64,000 nucleotides of DNA from Pseudomonas sp. ICMP22404 (lineage in GTDB: Bacteria; Pseudomonadota; Gammaproteobacteria; Pseudomonadales; Pseudomonadaceae): the NCBI RefSeq assembly GCF_006227205.1, contig NZ_VCNG01000004.1:434001-498000 (forward strand). The letters run 5' to 3'. The position numbers and the translations under genes are program-made. The notes under the pieces were generated by a model. The model worked only from the letters and a program-made list of their open reading frames with translations. It was not told where the DNA came from and ran no database searches. The first letter of the stretch is position 1, and each line of letters opens with the position of its first letter. Positions 7,724 to 13,964 of the stretch are shown in pieces.

Positions 7724-7901
7724 GTTACGGCCTAATACCAGTCAGTTGAGGATCAAACGGCGCAAAACCTGTGGGAGCAAAGCTTGCTCGCGATTGCGCT
7801 AAGTCAGTCAGCAGCAATGTTGACTGGTCTGTCGTTATCGCGAGCAAGCTTTGCTCCCACAGATTTGTGGCTTAACTGACTGGCATTAAGTGTTACGGCC
7901 T
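7724..7901. mobile_element. MITE-like element with REP-pair core
   Basis: The core is an inverted pair of REP hairpins (7769-7793 and 7837-7862; CTGTGGGAGCAAAGCTTGCT type). Outside it lie terminal inverted repeats, TAATACCAGTCAGTT (7733-7747) and AACTGACTGGCATTA (7874-7888), which match at 14 of 15 positions. Outside these, GTTACGGCCT occurs as a direct repeat (7724-7733 and 7892-7901), as a target-site duplication would. No protein is encoded. Confidence 0.6.
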
Positions 7902-7911
7902 GCTCTTCTCG

Positions 7912-8112
7912 TCAATGAAGCACCCTGCGGCTCTCTCCAATTCTGATCCGGTCGAGGGCTCTATTTAAAGCATCCAAGGCGTCGATCAGCGCTTTCGCCT
8001 CAGCTTCCCGGCCATCGCCCCAGAGGCGCTCAGCCATTTTGTTCAGTGCCTGAATAGAGCGCTCGATGTCAGCAGCAGTCACTGCTTTGCTTTCCTGATG
8101 TTTCTTTGACAT
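7912..8112 (-). CDS. Small hypothetical protein (66 aa)
   Basis: Not recognised. The start at 8112 has a strong AGGAAGGGG ribosome binding site a few bases upstream. The product is highly charged and predicted almost entirely helical: residues 14-60 (DIERSIQALNKMAERLWGDGREAEAKALIDALDALNRALDRI) read as two amphipathic helices joined at Gly, so a helical hairpin or small dimer is likely. It is cytosolic, with no cysteines. It lies immediately inside the MITE-like element's right edge. Confidence 0.55.
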   Translation of the reverse strand: MSKKHQESKAVTAADIERSIQALNKMAERLWGDGREAEAKALIDALDALNRALDRIRIGESRRVLH

Positions 8113-8225
8113 TGATCACCCCTTCCTCAGGGTGTGCTTTCTTTCCGTTTTTCCAAAAGCTTCACAGCAAAAGACATGAGATCAACGCCCCAATCCAAAC
8201 GTCGATACGTTAAGCAAGAATCGTC

Positions 8226-8771
8226 TTACTTGGCTTTCGCGCTCTTGATGTCACTGATGATTTGCTGAGAAATAGCCTGAACCTGCTTTTGGGTCATGGC
8301 CGACATGACGCCCTCCCAAGCAGACGATGTCGTGTCATAGGTCCGTGTGCCAATCAGGTGGCCTGATTTCAAGTCCGAGTAATCTGCGCGGGAGTTGACC
8401 CACGCATTGCCTACCATGACACCGGCTCCGTAGCGTGCGCCTGGGGTCAGGTAACGGAAATTGCTCACGTTGATTTTAATGCCCACACCGTCTTTGCCGT
8501 CGAGGCTTGTCGGCTGGGCTTCGGCAAGGTGGTAGCCCGCGCGAGTCGCTTCCGCTTGCAGGGCGTCACTCCATTCTTGCTTCAGGCGAGACCAGTCCTC
8601 GTTCTGTTCAACCTTGCTGTTTCCCTGGAAGTTGACGACCAAGTTCTGCTTGGCTGATTCCTGGATGACCAGTGTCTCAGTTCCGCCGCTTTTCACAGAA
8701 GCAGCGCATCCACTCAACATCACGATGGCAACAGCGCAGGACAGCGCAATCGAGAGCTTGGTTTTGTTCAT
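8226..8771 (-). CDS. Lipoprotein, DUF4410-like
   Basis: A 181-residue lipoprotein starting at the ATG at 8771. The signal peptide ends in the lipobox LSGC (Cys at about 22). The mature part has the layout of DUF4410-type envelope lipoproteins: an N-terminal strand region (TLVIQESAKQNLVVNF), a helix with W/L residues (WSRLKQEWSDALQAEATRAGYHLAEAQ), then a strand-rich core with RTYDTTSSAWEG and a final helix (VQAISQQIISDIKSA). The family assignment is from memory of the pattern. The function of the family is unknown. Likely monocistronic. Confidence 0.6.
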   Translation of the reverse strand: MNKTKLSIALSCAVAIVMLSGCAASVKSGGTETLVIQESAKQNLVVNFQGNSKVEQNEDWSRLKQEWSDALQAEATRAGYHLAEAQPTSLDGKDGVGIKINVSNFRYLTPGARYGAGVMVGNAWVNSRADYSDLKSGHLIGTRTYDTTSSAWEGVMSAMTQKQVQAISQQIISDIKSAKAK

Positions 8772-8955
8772 TGACGTCCATATCCACAGAATTGGTTGAG
8801 AGAGGTTAGGTATTCCCGTGGGGCAAATGAGCGCACACGTTGAACGCGCAGAATTTAGCATCATTACTTTGCCACTACGAGCCGGGGGCATTATGAAATA
8901 GGGACAGCACCACGATGCTCATCTCCCCCGTGATTCACCGCTGTATTCCCCCGCT

Positions 8956-9183
8956 CTAATCCAATGATGAGGTTTCCGGCGGAACCCAATAAGCCTCTCT
9001 CACCTCATCCAACGCCTGCCAGGGTTGGGTGGCGAATCTCGCATTCAGACAGGTCGGCTCATGCATGAACGTCAGCTCTCTATCGCTCTCGGACTGCTCG
9101 GCGCCACAGCTCTTGCATTTCACGATCTGATTGCGCAGCGCCCAACTTTCATGCCATGAAATCAGCTTTTCGAGGGGGGTCAC
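8956..9183 (-). CDS. Small protein with CxxC and a third Cys (75 aa)
   Basis: Not recognised. Residues 23-26 are CKSC and a third Cys stands at about 45 in EPTCLN, with His at about 41 (MHEPTC), so a small zinc ribbon of the CxxC-HxxxC type is plausible. There is no signal peptide. The start is a GTG at 9183 with AGGA close upstream (only about 3 bases), a tight spacing, so the start is uncertain. The protein ends in an acidic tail. It lies between two unrelated genes and no partner is evident. Confidence 0.45.
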   Translation of the reverse strand: MTPLEKLISWHESWALRNQIVKCKSCGAEQSESDRELTFMHEPTCLNARFATQPWQALDEVREAYWVPPETSSLD

Positions 9184-9421
9184 TTTTCCTACATCCCATT
9201 ACAAAACCTGTACAAAAATATAAATCATGTACAGCTTATTGGCTAGCCAGTCGGGTCGACGCGACTGACCATCGGGCGCCTTATGGGATTTGCCAACAGA
9301 CGCCAGAAGAAATTGGGCATGGCCAGTCTTGACCTGATAGCGTTGCGGGCAAGGGTCATGGATGGGTGCGGTGAGTGGACAAACCAGGGGTTCCAATGTC
9401 AGGGCGAAATAAGGAACGTTA

Positions 9422-10192
9422 ATGCCGTACAACTACACGAACGGCCGCTACCTGGTCTTCAAAGGCAATGGCAGCGATGGCGCCCCCCTGGGCCGGATTC
9501 ACCAGGACGGAAAAGTTCGAAACCACTTGGGTGAGCTGCTGTACTACATAGACGTAGACGAACGTGCGTTCCTTTCGACCGACTTTATCTTTCACGGGAA
9601 TATACAAAAATGTCGCGGCACATTTTATGTACTCAGCGACAAAGTTCTTTTCACATTCTCCGAGATGAAGGTTGCGCCACTGGGGAACGAGACCGAGGAG
9701 CAGGCCCTTCACAGGGAGTTCAAGAAAAGGGCGCTCAGTTTGGCAGGGCAGATCGTCCAGGCAAAAAATGAGATGGTGCAGGCACGCTTGGATATGGCCT
9801 GGTCAGATTTAAACCCTTTTCGCCGCCTCCGTGCCTTCTTCGCGGGCCGGGCCCACAGAGAGCGAGCATCACCAGAGTGGCAGTGCGGTGGAGCAGAAAG
9901 AGATCATGAACTCAAATCGAGCGCTGCCCCTTTTTCAGTCGCGACAATGGTCTTGTGGGCTACGGATGCAAGGAAAACGCGGGCAGACCACAATTATGAG
10001 ACGGTCCGATTACACGTGAACTCAAGCGGTGCCCTGCCCCCAGCTGTCTGGTTTCCGCCGATTGAGGTGGGTCGTATAGCGTCAATTGCAGCAACGCCTC
10101 GCCGTAGCTCGCATTGGAAAAGGGCCCTGTCTATCTACACGCCCGGTTTCTGCCCGCACACTTATCGACCGCCTTCACGGACGAGGAAATAG
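9422..10192 (+). CDS. Hypothetical protein, 3' end probably frameshifted
   Basis: Not recognised. Residues 1-140 look like a real protein: a beta-rich start (NYTNGRYLVFKGNGSDGAPLGRIHQDGKVRNHLGELLYYIDVDERAF is the core, about residues 4-50) and a helical segment around 100-135 (EQALHREFKKRALSLAGQIVQAKNEMVQARLDMAWSDL). From about residue 145 the frame turns low-complexity and runs into the leader of the next gene (10,085-10,194), which is also found elsewhere, so the original stop was probably earlier. A second frame is open from 9831 to 10,019 and keeps a protein-like look (GSAVEQKEIMNSN). I read this as a broken or 3'-frameshifted gene; the first 420 bases are credible coding sequence. Confidence 0.45.
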   Translation: MPYNYTNGRYLVFKGNGSDGAPLGRIHQDGKVRNHLGELLYYIDVDERAFLSTDFIFHGNIQKCRGTFYVLSDKVLFTFSEMKVAPLGNETEEQALHREFKKRALSLAGQIVQAKNEMVQARLDMAWSDLNPFRRLRAFFAGRAHRERASPEWQCGGAERDHELKSSAAPFSVATMVLWATDARKTRADHNYETVRLHVNSSGALPPAVWFPPIEVGRIASIAATPRRSSHWKRALSIYTPGFCPHTYRPPSRTRK

Positions 10193-10194
10193 AC
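10085..10194 (+). promoter_or_regulatory. Leader copy B, shared with 6,633-6,746
   Basis: The same leader as copy A but on the plus strand, ending in TTCACGGACGAGGA and AATAGAC. In copy A an ATG follows at once. Here the matching position is GG, followed by GTG (10,196) that opens a 7-codon frame ending in TGA at 10,217-10,219, so the original start appears lost or turned into a short leader peptide. Confidence 0.45.
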
Positions 10195-10229
10195 GGTGAT
10201 CAGCCATGTTGCAGATTGATCAGGACTTT

Positions 10230-10478
10230 ATGACAAAGCTGGTTTTGGCACTCTCTCTGCTCACATTGGCCGCCTGCACCCCTTACAGATCCCTGGCCTC
10301 GACAGATCCAAACTGGATGCGCCTGGGTGGTGATGAGCCTGAGGGTTATCCAAGGACATTTCTTGAGAACCTGAGCGGCCATTGCTCTCTGGTGACCGAG
10401 TCATGGTCTGAAGGAAGAATCAATGGTCGTCTCCTATGGACCAAGCACCAGTCTCGGCAGTCTATGGCCTGCCCATAG
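10230..10478 (+). CDS. Small lipoprotein downstream of leader copy B
   Basis: An 82-residue protein starting at the ATG at 10,230 (AGGA 4 bases upstream; the ATG at 10,206 is in frame but has no ribosome binding site). The signal peptide TKLVLALSLLTLAAC gives a lipobox LAAC with Cys at about 16. The mature part is short, ends in SMACP, and has two more Cys. It may be the 5' part of a longer lipoprotein, since the C-terminal region is hydrophilic and unstructured-looking. No family is recognised. Confidence 0.5.
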   Translation: MTKLVLALSLLTLAACTPYRSLASTDPNWMRLGGDEPEGYPRTFLENLSGHCSLVTESWSEGRINGRLLWTKHQSRQSMACP

Positions 10479-10501
10479 CGTCTATGCCGGGAGGTATCAG
10501 G

Positions 10502-11062
10502 TCACAACTTAGCCCGCCACGGTGCAAGAGCCCCTTCGAAAAGTGAAAAGGCTCGATGCATGAAACCATTGAAGCGAGCGGCATCACGCCGCAGCCCTGC
10601 CTGTTGGCCGCCGATCAGGCATAAATGGGCCATCTGACCCATCACCTCTGCTTCGCCTGGCCTATGGACCAAGCGGCGGCAGGTCCGTATCGCGAAGTCC
10701 AGTCGTCTTGTGTCGACACGCTGCTGAAACTCGCCTACCAACGGATCGTGCAGCGACCAGGCTCGGATGGAAACTTCCCGCCCTGGTTGTTTCTCAGCGG
10801 CAATACTCAAGTAGCGTTTCAAGGTCTCGCCCGCGCTACGCCCCTGCGCCGCATAAGCGAGCATGCGCTCCGTGTAATCTTCTTCCCAAGCGGCCAGCAA
10901 AGTGCGGACAAAGTCTTCGCGATTGCGGAAATGGTGATAGAACGATCCACGGGTCACATTCAATCGGCGCGAAAGACTCTCGGCCGAAACGCCCATGTGC
11001 CCTATTTGGTCGAGGGCCTCAAAACCAGCGGCGATCCAATGGTTACGCGTCAGTTTTTTCAC
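10502..11062 (-). CDS. TetR-family regulator next to DJ-1/DUF2867 genes
   Basis: A 186-residue TetR-type regulator. The DNA-binding domain is residues 1-50, with the helix-turn-helix around VSAESLSRRLNVTRGSFYHHFRNREDF. The C-terminal ligand domain is all helical and of typical length. It is divergent from the DJ-1-like gene at 11,159 with a 96-base gap, so it probably represses that operon and itself. ACAGACTGT (11,092-11,100), an odd palindrome, is a possible operator. The ligand is unknown. Confidence 0.85.
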   Translation of the reverse strand: MKKLTRNHWIAAGFEALDQIGHMGVSAESLSRRLNVTRGSFYHHFRNREDFVRTLLAAWEEDYTERMLAYAAQGRSAGETLKRYLSIAAEKQPGREVSIRAWSLHDPLVGEFQQRVDTRRLDFAIRTCRRLVHRPGEAEVMGQMAHLCLIGGQQAGLRRDAARFNGFMHRAFSLFEGALAPWRAKL

Positions 11063-11158
11063 CCGTTATTTCGCTCCCTGTTTAGCACCATACAGACTGT
11101 GTAGGGTGGGCAACCGATTGATACGTTGCGAGCACCAGCACTTGTCATGGAGCTCGCC

Positions 11159-11779
11159 TTGAAAAAAATCGTTCTGGTTGCTTTCGACCACTTCACGGAT
11201 ATCGACCTGTTCCTGATGTGGGACATCTTAGGCCGCAACACCGAGGATTGGCACGTCCGAATAGTGGGTTCCAGCCCTGTTGTGCGATCGGCGCACGGCC
11301 TGCCTGTTTCGGTGCACGGTCCGCTTTCGGAGGCCAATAGTGCCGACGCGGTATTGTTTGTCAGCGGCAAGGAAGGTATCCCCGCCGCACTTGCCGCTCC
11401 AGACTTCCTACCGTCGTTTGAACTTGACGCCAGACGCCAGCGAATCGGCTCCATCTGCGCCGGCGCTTTCATTCTCGAACGACTTGGGTTGCTTAACGGC
11501 CAAGCGACTACGCACCCGGATGCACGCTCGGACCTGCAAGCCCTGGGAGTTGAGTGCGTGGACCAGCCTTTTGTATGCCGGGGGAACATTGCAACCGCTG
11601 GCGGATGCCTGTCGGCACTCTATCTGGTGGGATGGTTGGTGGAGTCCTGGTTCGATGTCGACAAGCGCCGTGCGACGTTACTCCCTGTTCTGCCAGCCGG
11701 GCAGCAAGCGCTCTATGATGCCGTGATTGAGCTCAGTATTCGCCAGGGAGCAGTGGGCGCTTCAACAACATCCAATTAA
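11159..11779 (+). CDS. DJ-1/PfpI (ThiJ)-family protein
   Basis: A protein of about 206 residues of the class I glutamine-amidotransferase-like DJ-1 fold. The nucleophile-elbow motif GSICAGAF contains the conserved Cys. I prefer the TTG at 11,159 (start KKIVLVAFDHF), with GGAG 6 bases upstream, over the ATG at 11,126 or 11,147; relatives typically begin just at this strand. Family members act as chaperones, glyoxalases or AraC-linked ligand domains, so function is not fixed. It is first in a two-gene operon with a DUF2867 protein and divergent from a TetR regulator. Confidence 0.8.
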   Translation: MKKIVLVAFDHFTDIDLFLMWDILGRNTEDWHVRIVGSSPVVRSAHGLPVSVHGPLSEANSADAVLFVSGKEGIPAALAAPDFLPSFELDARRQRIGSICAGAFILERLGLLNGQATTHPDARSDLQALGVECVDQPFVCRGNIATAGGCLSALYLVGWLVESWFDVDKRRATLLPVLPAGQQALYDAVIELSIRQGAVGASTTSN

Positions 11780-11808
11780 TCCGTGTCAGAACTCAGGAAG
11801 GATCCCCG

Positions 11809-12336
11809 ATGCACCGAGAATTTGAGCTCATTACCTCCGTGCCAGTCCCCACCAGGTCCGGCATCGCCCACCTTTACAAGTCGATGAACCTGGCGGACGC
11901 CTTCGCGATTCGGCTCCCTGCGGGTGCCTCTGGCAATCCGGATTTACTGGCTCGATTCATCCTTACCCACCAGCCCTCCTGGATCGGCTGGCTCATGAAA
12001 GTCCGAGACACTATCGTTGCCTGTTTTGGTCTCAAGACAGCCAAACAGTTGGCAACCCTTGCCAATCGGGTTGGAATCTTCAAGGTCTATAGCACGAACC
12101 AGACTGAAATCGTACTGGGAGAGGACGACAAGCACCTCGACTTCCGGATATCGATCCTATGTGTTGAAGAAGCAGAACTGGAAGGCAGTCGCCAGCTGGT
12201 TTTTTCAACCGTGGTGCACTGTCACAATCGTCTGGGCCGGGCGTACATCTTGGTGATTGCCCCGTTTCACCGATTGGTTGTAAAGGCCAGCCTTCTTCGT
12301 GCGGCGCGGGTCGGTTGGCCTCTGGCGGGCTGCTAA
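11809..12336 (+). CDS. DUF2867-family protein
   Basis: A 175-residue protein of the DUF2867 type, recognised by the pattern DAFAIRLPAGASGNPDLLARFI...QPSWIGWLMKVRDTIV..FGLKT and a central KVYSTNQTEIVLGEDDKHLDFRIS stretch. No signal peptide; likely cytosolic or membrane-attached through the C-terminal hydrophobic segment. The family is uncharacterised. It follows the DJ-1 gene by 29 bases, so the pair is an operon under the divergent TetR regulator. The start has AAGGAT upstream. A hairpin terminator follows at 12,398. Confidence 0.75.
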   Translation: MHREFELITSVPVPTRSGIAHLYKSMNLADAFAIRLPAGASGNPDLLARFILTHQPSWIGWLMKVRDTIVACFGLKTAKQLATLANRVGIFKVYSTNQTEIVLGEDDKHLDFRISILCVEEAELEGSRQLVFSTVVHCHNRLGRAYILVIAPFHRLVVKASLLRAARVGWPLAGC

Positions 12337-12397
12337 AAAACTCTACTGTAAAGACCGGTGGGCTACGACCGTTATTCAACCGACCCAAGCCTCATGA

Positions 12398-12423
12398 AAT
12401 GGGCGACTCACAAGTCGCCCATT
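12398..12423. terminator. Bidirectional terminator
   Basis: AATGGGCGACT (12,398-12,408), CACA loop, AGTCGCCCATT (12,413-12,423). It lies between the convergent DUF2867 gene and the 90-residue gene. Confidence 0.8.
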
Positions 12424-12426
12424 CTT

Positions 12427-12699
12427 CTAACCAGCCGCCTGCGCCCGCAACCGCCTGCCAATCACATCCATCACGTCACACCCATCGCGTAGCGACGTCG
12501 TGAGGAGTTTGCAAAAGTCGGCGAGCACTACGGTGTCCGAACTGATATCCGGGCGAAACGCAATATTCTCCAGAACCTGGGTAACGGTGCGAATGCGGTA
12601 ATCGGCGGTTTCAAAGAGGACATCGAGGGGCGCCTCGGTGTCGATGAGCAGCGTTGCAGGGATAAGGTCGATGCCGGTGATGGGCATGTATCGATTCAT
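12427..12699 (-). CDS. Small hypothetical protein (90 aa)
   Basis: Not recognised with certainty. The start at 12,699 (MNRYMPITGI) follows a GAGGTA element. The product is helical in the second half (LADFCKLLTTSLRDGCDVMDVIGRRLRAQAAG) and resembles the many small Pseudomonas-only proteins of about 90 residues annotated as domains of unknown function (for example DUF3077/DUF6124-type); a precise family cannot be proven. No signal peptide or membrane helix. Monocistronic. Confidence 0.5.
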   Translation of the reverse strand: MNRYMPITGIDLIPATLLIDTEAPLDVLFETADYRIRTVTQVLENIAFRPDISSDTVVLADFCKLLTTSLRDGCDVMDVIGRRLRAQAAG

Positions 12700-12930
12700 G
12701 GGTAGTACCTCAATTCAATGGAAAAGGTCTACTTCATTCCATCGAGTCGCCAAACCCGAGTCGCCATTGGGCGACGGAAGGACTATAGGATTCGCTCTGC
12801 TGGAGCGGCAAGGTGATGGTTTCCGAGGTTTTTGTAGGATTTTGCCGCTGGGATCTACGCTTCCAGTGCGCTTACCGACTAGAGGCTGGGAATCGCGATC
12901 CAGCGCACTTGCCACCCCACCACAAAATGA

Positions 12931-12978
12931 CCAGAATAAAGACCTATATAGGAGTCTGATCTATGCAAAATATTCTGG
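12931..12978 (+). promoter_or_regulatory. Palindromic operator of the toxin-antitoxin operon (candidate)
   Basis: CCTATATAGG (12,943-12,952) is a perfect palindrome that overlaps the likely -10 and the GGAG ribosome binding site. It is bracketed by CCAGAATA (12,931-12,938) and its inverse TATTCTGG (12,971-12,978). Such sites fit autorepression by the antitoxin. Confidence 0.5.
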
Positions 12979-13250
12979 CCGATGTGGCCGTCAGCGTATC
13001 CGAGCTCAAGAAGAATCCCTCCTCCGTCTTAAACGGTGCCAACGGCTTGCCCGTGGCCGTACTGAACCACAACCGAGTTATGGGTTACATGGTCCCGGCC
13101 GATGTCTACGAGGCGATGGTGGAGCGCTTGGACGAATTGGAACTCGTACATTTGATCAAGGCACGGATCGACGCCAACGAAACACCTGTTCGCGTATCTC
13201 TCGACGATCTCATTGGCGAGGCCGAGGCAGATATCGCCAATGGCCGTTGA
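12963..13250 (+). CDS. Type II antitoxin, Phd/StbD-like
   Basis: A 95-residue antitoxin. The N-terminal DNA-binding half resembles YefM/Phd/StbD (VSVSELKKNPSSVLNGANGLPVAVLNHNRVMGYMVPADVYEAMVERLDE), and the C-terminal tail (EDE/DLIGEAEADI) is the charged segment that would wrap the toxin. GGAG 8 bases before the ATG supports the start. Its last bases overlap the toxin start by 11 bases, the usual coupling in such operons. It should repress its own promoter and neutralise the downstream toxin. Confidence 0.85.
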   Translation: MQNILADVAVSVSELKKNPSSVLNGANGLPVAVLNHNRVMGYMVPADVYEAMVERLDELELVHLIKARIDANETPVRVSLDDLIGEAEADIANGR

Positions 13251-13527
13251 GTACGGAGTCGAGTGGGATCCGAAAGCCCTGAAAGAACTGCGAAAGCTCG
13301 ACGGCACCATCCGCCTTCAGTTCTTGCGAAAGCTCCAAGAACGGCAGGCCGTCCCACGAGTGCCAGGTGATGCACTTCACGGCATGAAGGATTGCTACAA
13401 GATCAAATTACGCAGCGCGGGTTACCGGCTTGTATACCGCGTTGAGGATAAAAGAATTGTCATCCTGGTGCTGGCAGTCGGCAAACGGGAACGAAGCAGC
13501 GTTTACGATTCGGCCAAGAATCGGTAG
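13240..13527 (+). CDS. Type II toxin, RelE/ParE (StbE) family
   Basis: A 95-residue toxin with the RelE/ParE fold: EYGVEWDPKALKELRKLDGTIRLQFLRKLQ for the first strand and helices, then DALHGMKDCYKIKLRSAGYRLVYRVEDKRIVILVLAVGKRERSSVYDSA. The KIKLRSAGYRLVYRV and VLAVGKRERS segments carry the conserved Arg and Lys residues. The ATG at 13,240 is used; it lies inside the antitoxin gene's end. RelE-type toxins are mRNA interferases acting at the ribosome, StbE being a close relative; the activity is inferred. The upstream antitoxin controls it. Confidence 0.85.
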   Translation: MAVEYGVEWDPKALKELRKLDGTIRLQFLRKLQERQAVPRVPGDALHGMKDCYKIKLRSAGYRLVYRVEDKRIVILVLAVGKRERSSVYDSAKNR

Positions 13528-13644
13528 GCAGATACAAGAAGCCCGACTCCAGCCACGCCCTAACCGCAACGAGATCAGCGTTCACATTGCCCAGTGTGAA
13601 CGAACCCGATATTTTTTGAATGTTCTGTAGGAATCCCAGGCAAC

Positions 13645-13674
13645 AAAAAAGGGCCCACCTTTCGGTGAGCCCTT
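13645..13674 (-). terminator. Terminator of tRNA-Val(GAC)
   Basis: GGGCCCACC and GGTGAGCCC with a TTTC loop (one mismatch). On the minus strand it is followed by six T, 30 bases after the tRNA 3' end. Confidence 0.75.
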
Positions 13675-13703
13675 CTAGACCGCCCAGCAGAGCGGATTTT
13701 GTT

Positions 13704-13780
13704 TGGTAGGCGCGATTGGACTCGAACCAACGACCCCCACCATGTCAAGGTGGTGCTCTAACCAACTGAGCTACGTGCCT
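13704..13780 (-). tRNA. tRNA-Val (anticodon GAC)
   Basis: A 77-base cloverleaf on the minus strand with encoded CCA. The anticodon loop is TTGACAT inside a CCACC/GGTGG stem. The acceptor stem AGGCACG/CGCGCCT has one A-C mismatch at the fifth pair; this is unusual and may be a real natural variant. The T-arm is GGTTCGAGTCC. Confidence 0.9.
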
Positions 13781-13793
13781 GCTGTGAGGCGGC

Positions 13794-13821
13794 ATTCTAC
13801 GGAATTCCGAAGGGGTGTCAA
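13794..13821 (-). promoter_or_regulatory. Sigma-70 promoter of tRNA-Val(GAC)
   Basis: On the minus strand, TTGACA (13,816-13,821) and TAGAAT (13,794-13,799) with 16 bases spacing, followed by a GC-rich discriminator before the tRNA. The discriminator is typical for stringently controlled stable RNA promoters. Confidence 0.8.
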
Positions 13822-13964
13822 CACCTTTTTTTCACCTAACCCTATGAATATGCAAAATATTTAATTTCCCCCACGGGATGGAGATTTTGGGGGTGGCTGG
13901 CGGCCGATTTTTATCTCGGGTAGGATCTGTGCACTCGTAAAAAATATAAAACAGAGGTTGCAGA

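Noticed and set aside
7769..7862. A CRISPR array in the repeat-rich stretch
   Set aside because: The repeats are two inverted REP copies, not equal direct repeats with unique spacers, and no cas genes are near.
11092..11100. ACAGACTGT as a firm TetR operator
   Set aside because: It is only 9 bp and may occur by chance; it is noted within the TetR entry but not listed.
12638..13282. A plus-strand frame of 214 codons over the toxin-antitoxin region
   Set aside because: It overlaps both the small gene at 12,427 and the antitoxin; the antitoxin frame has a ribosome binding site and family signature.
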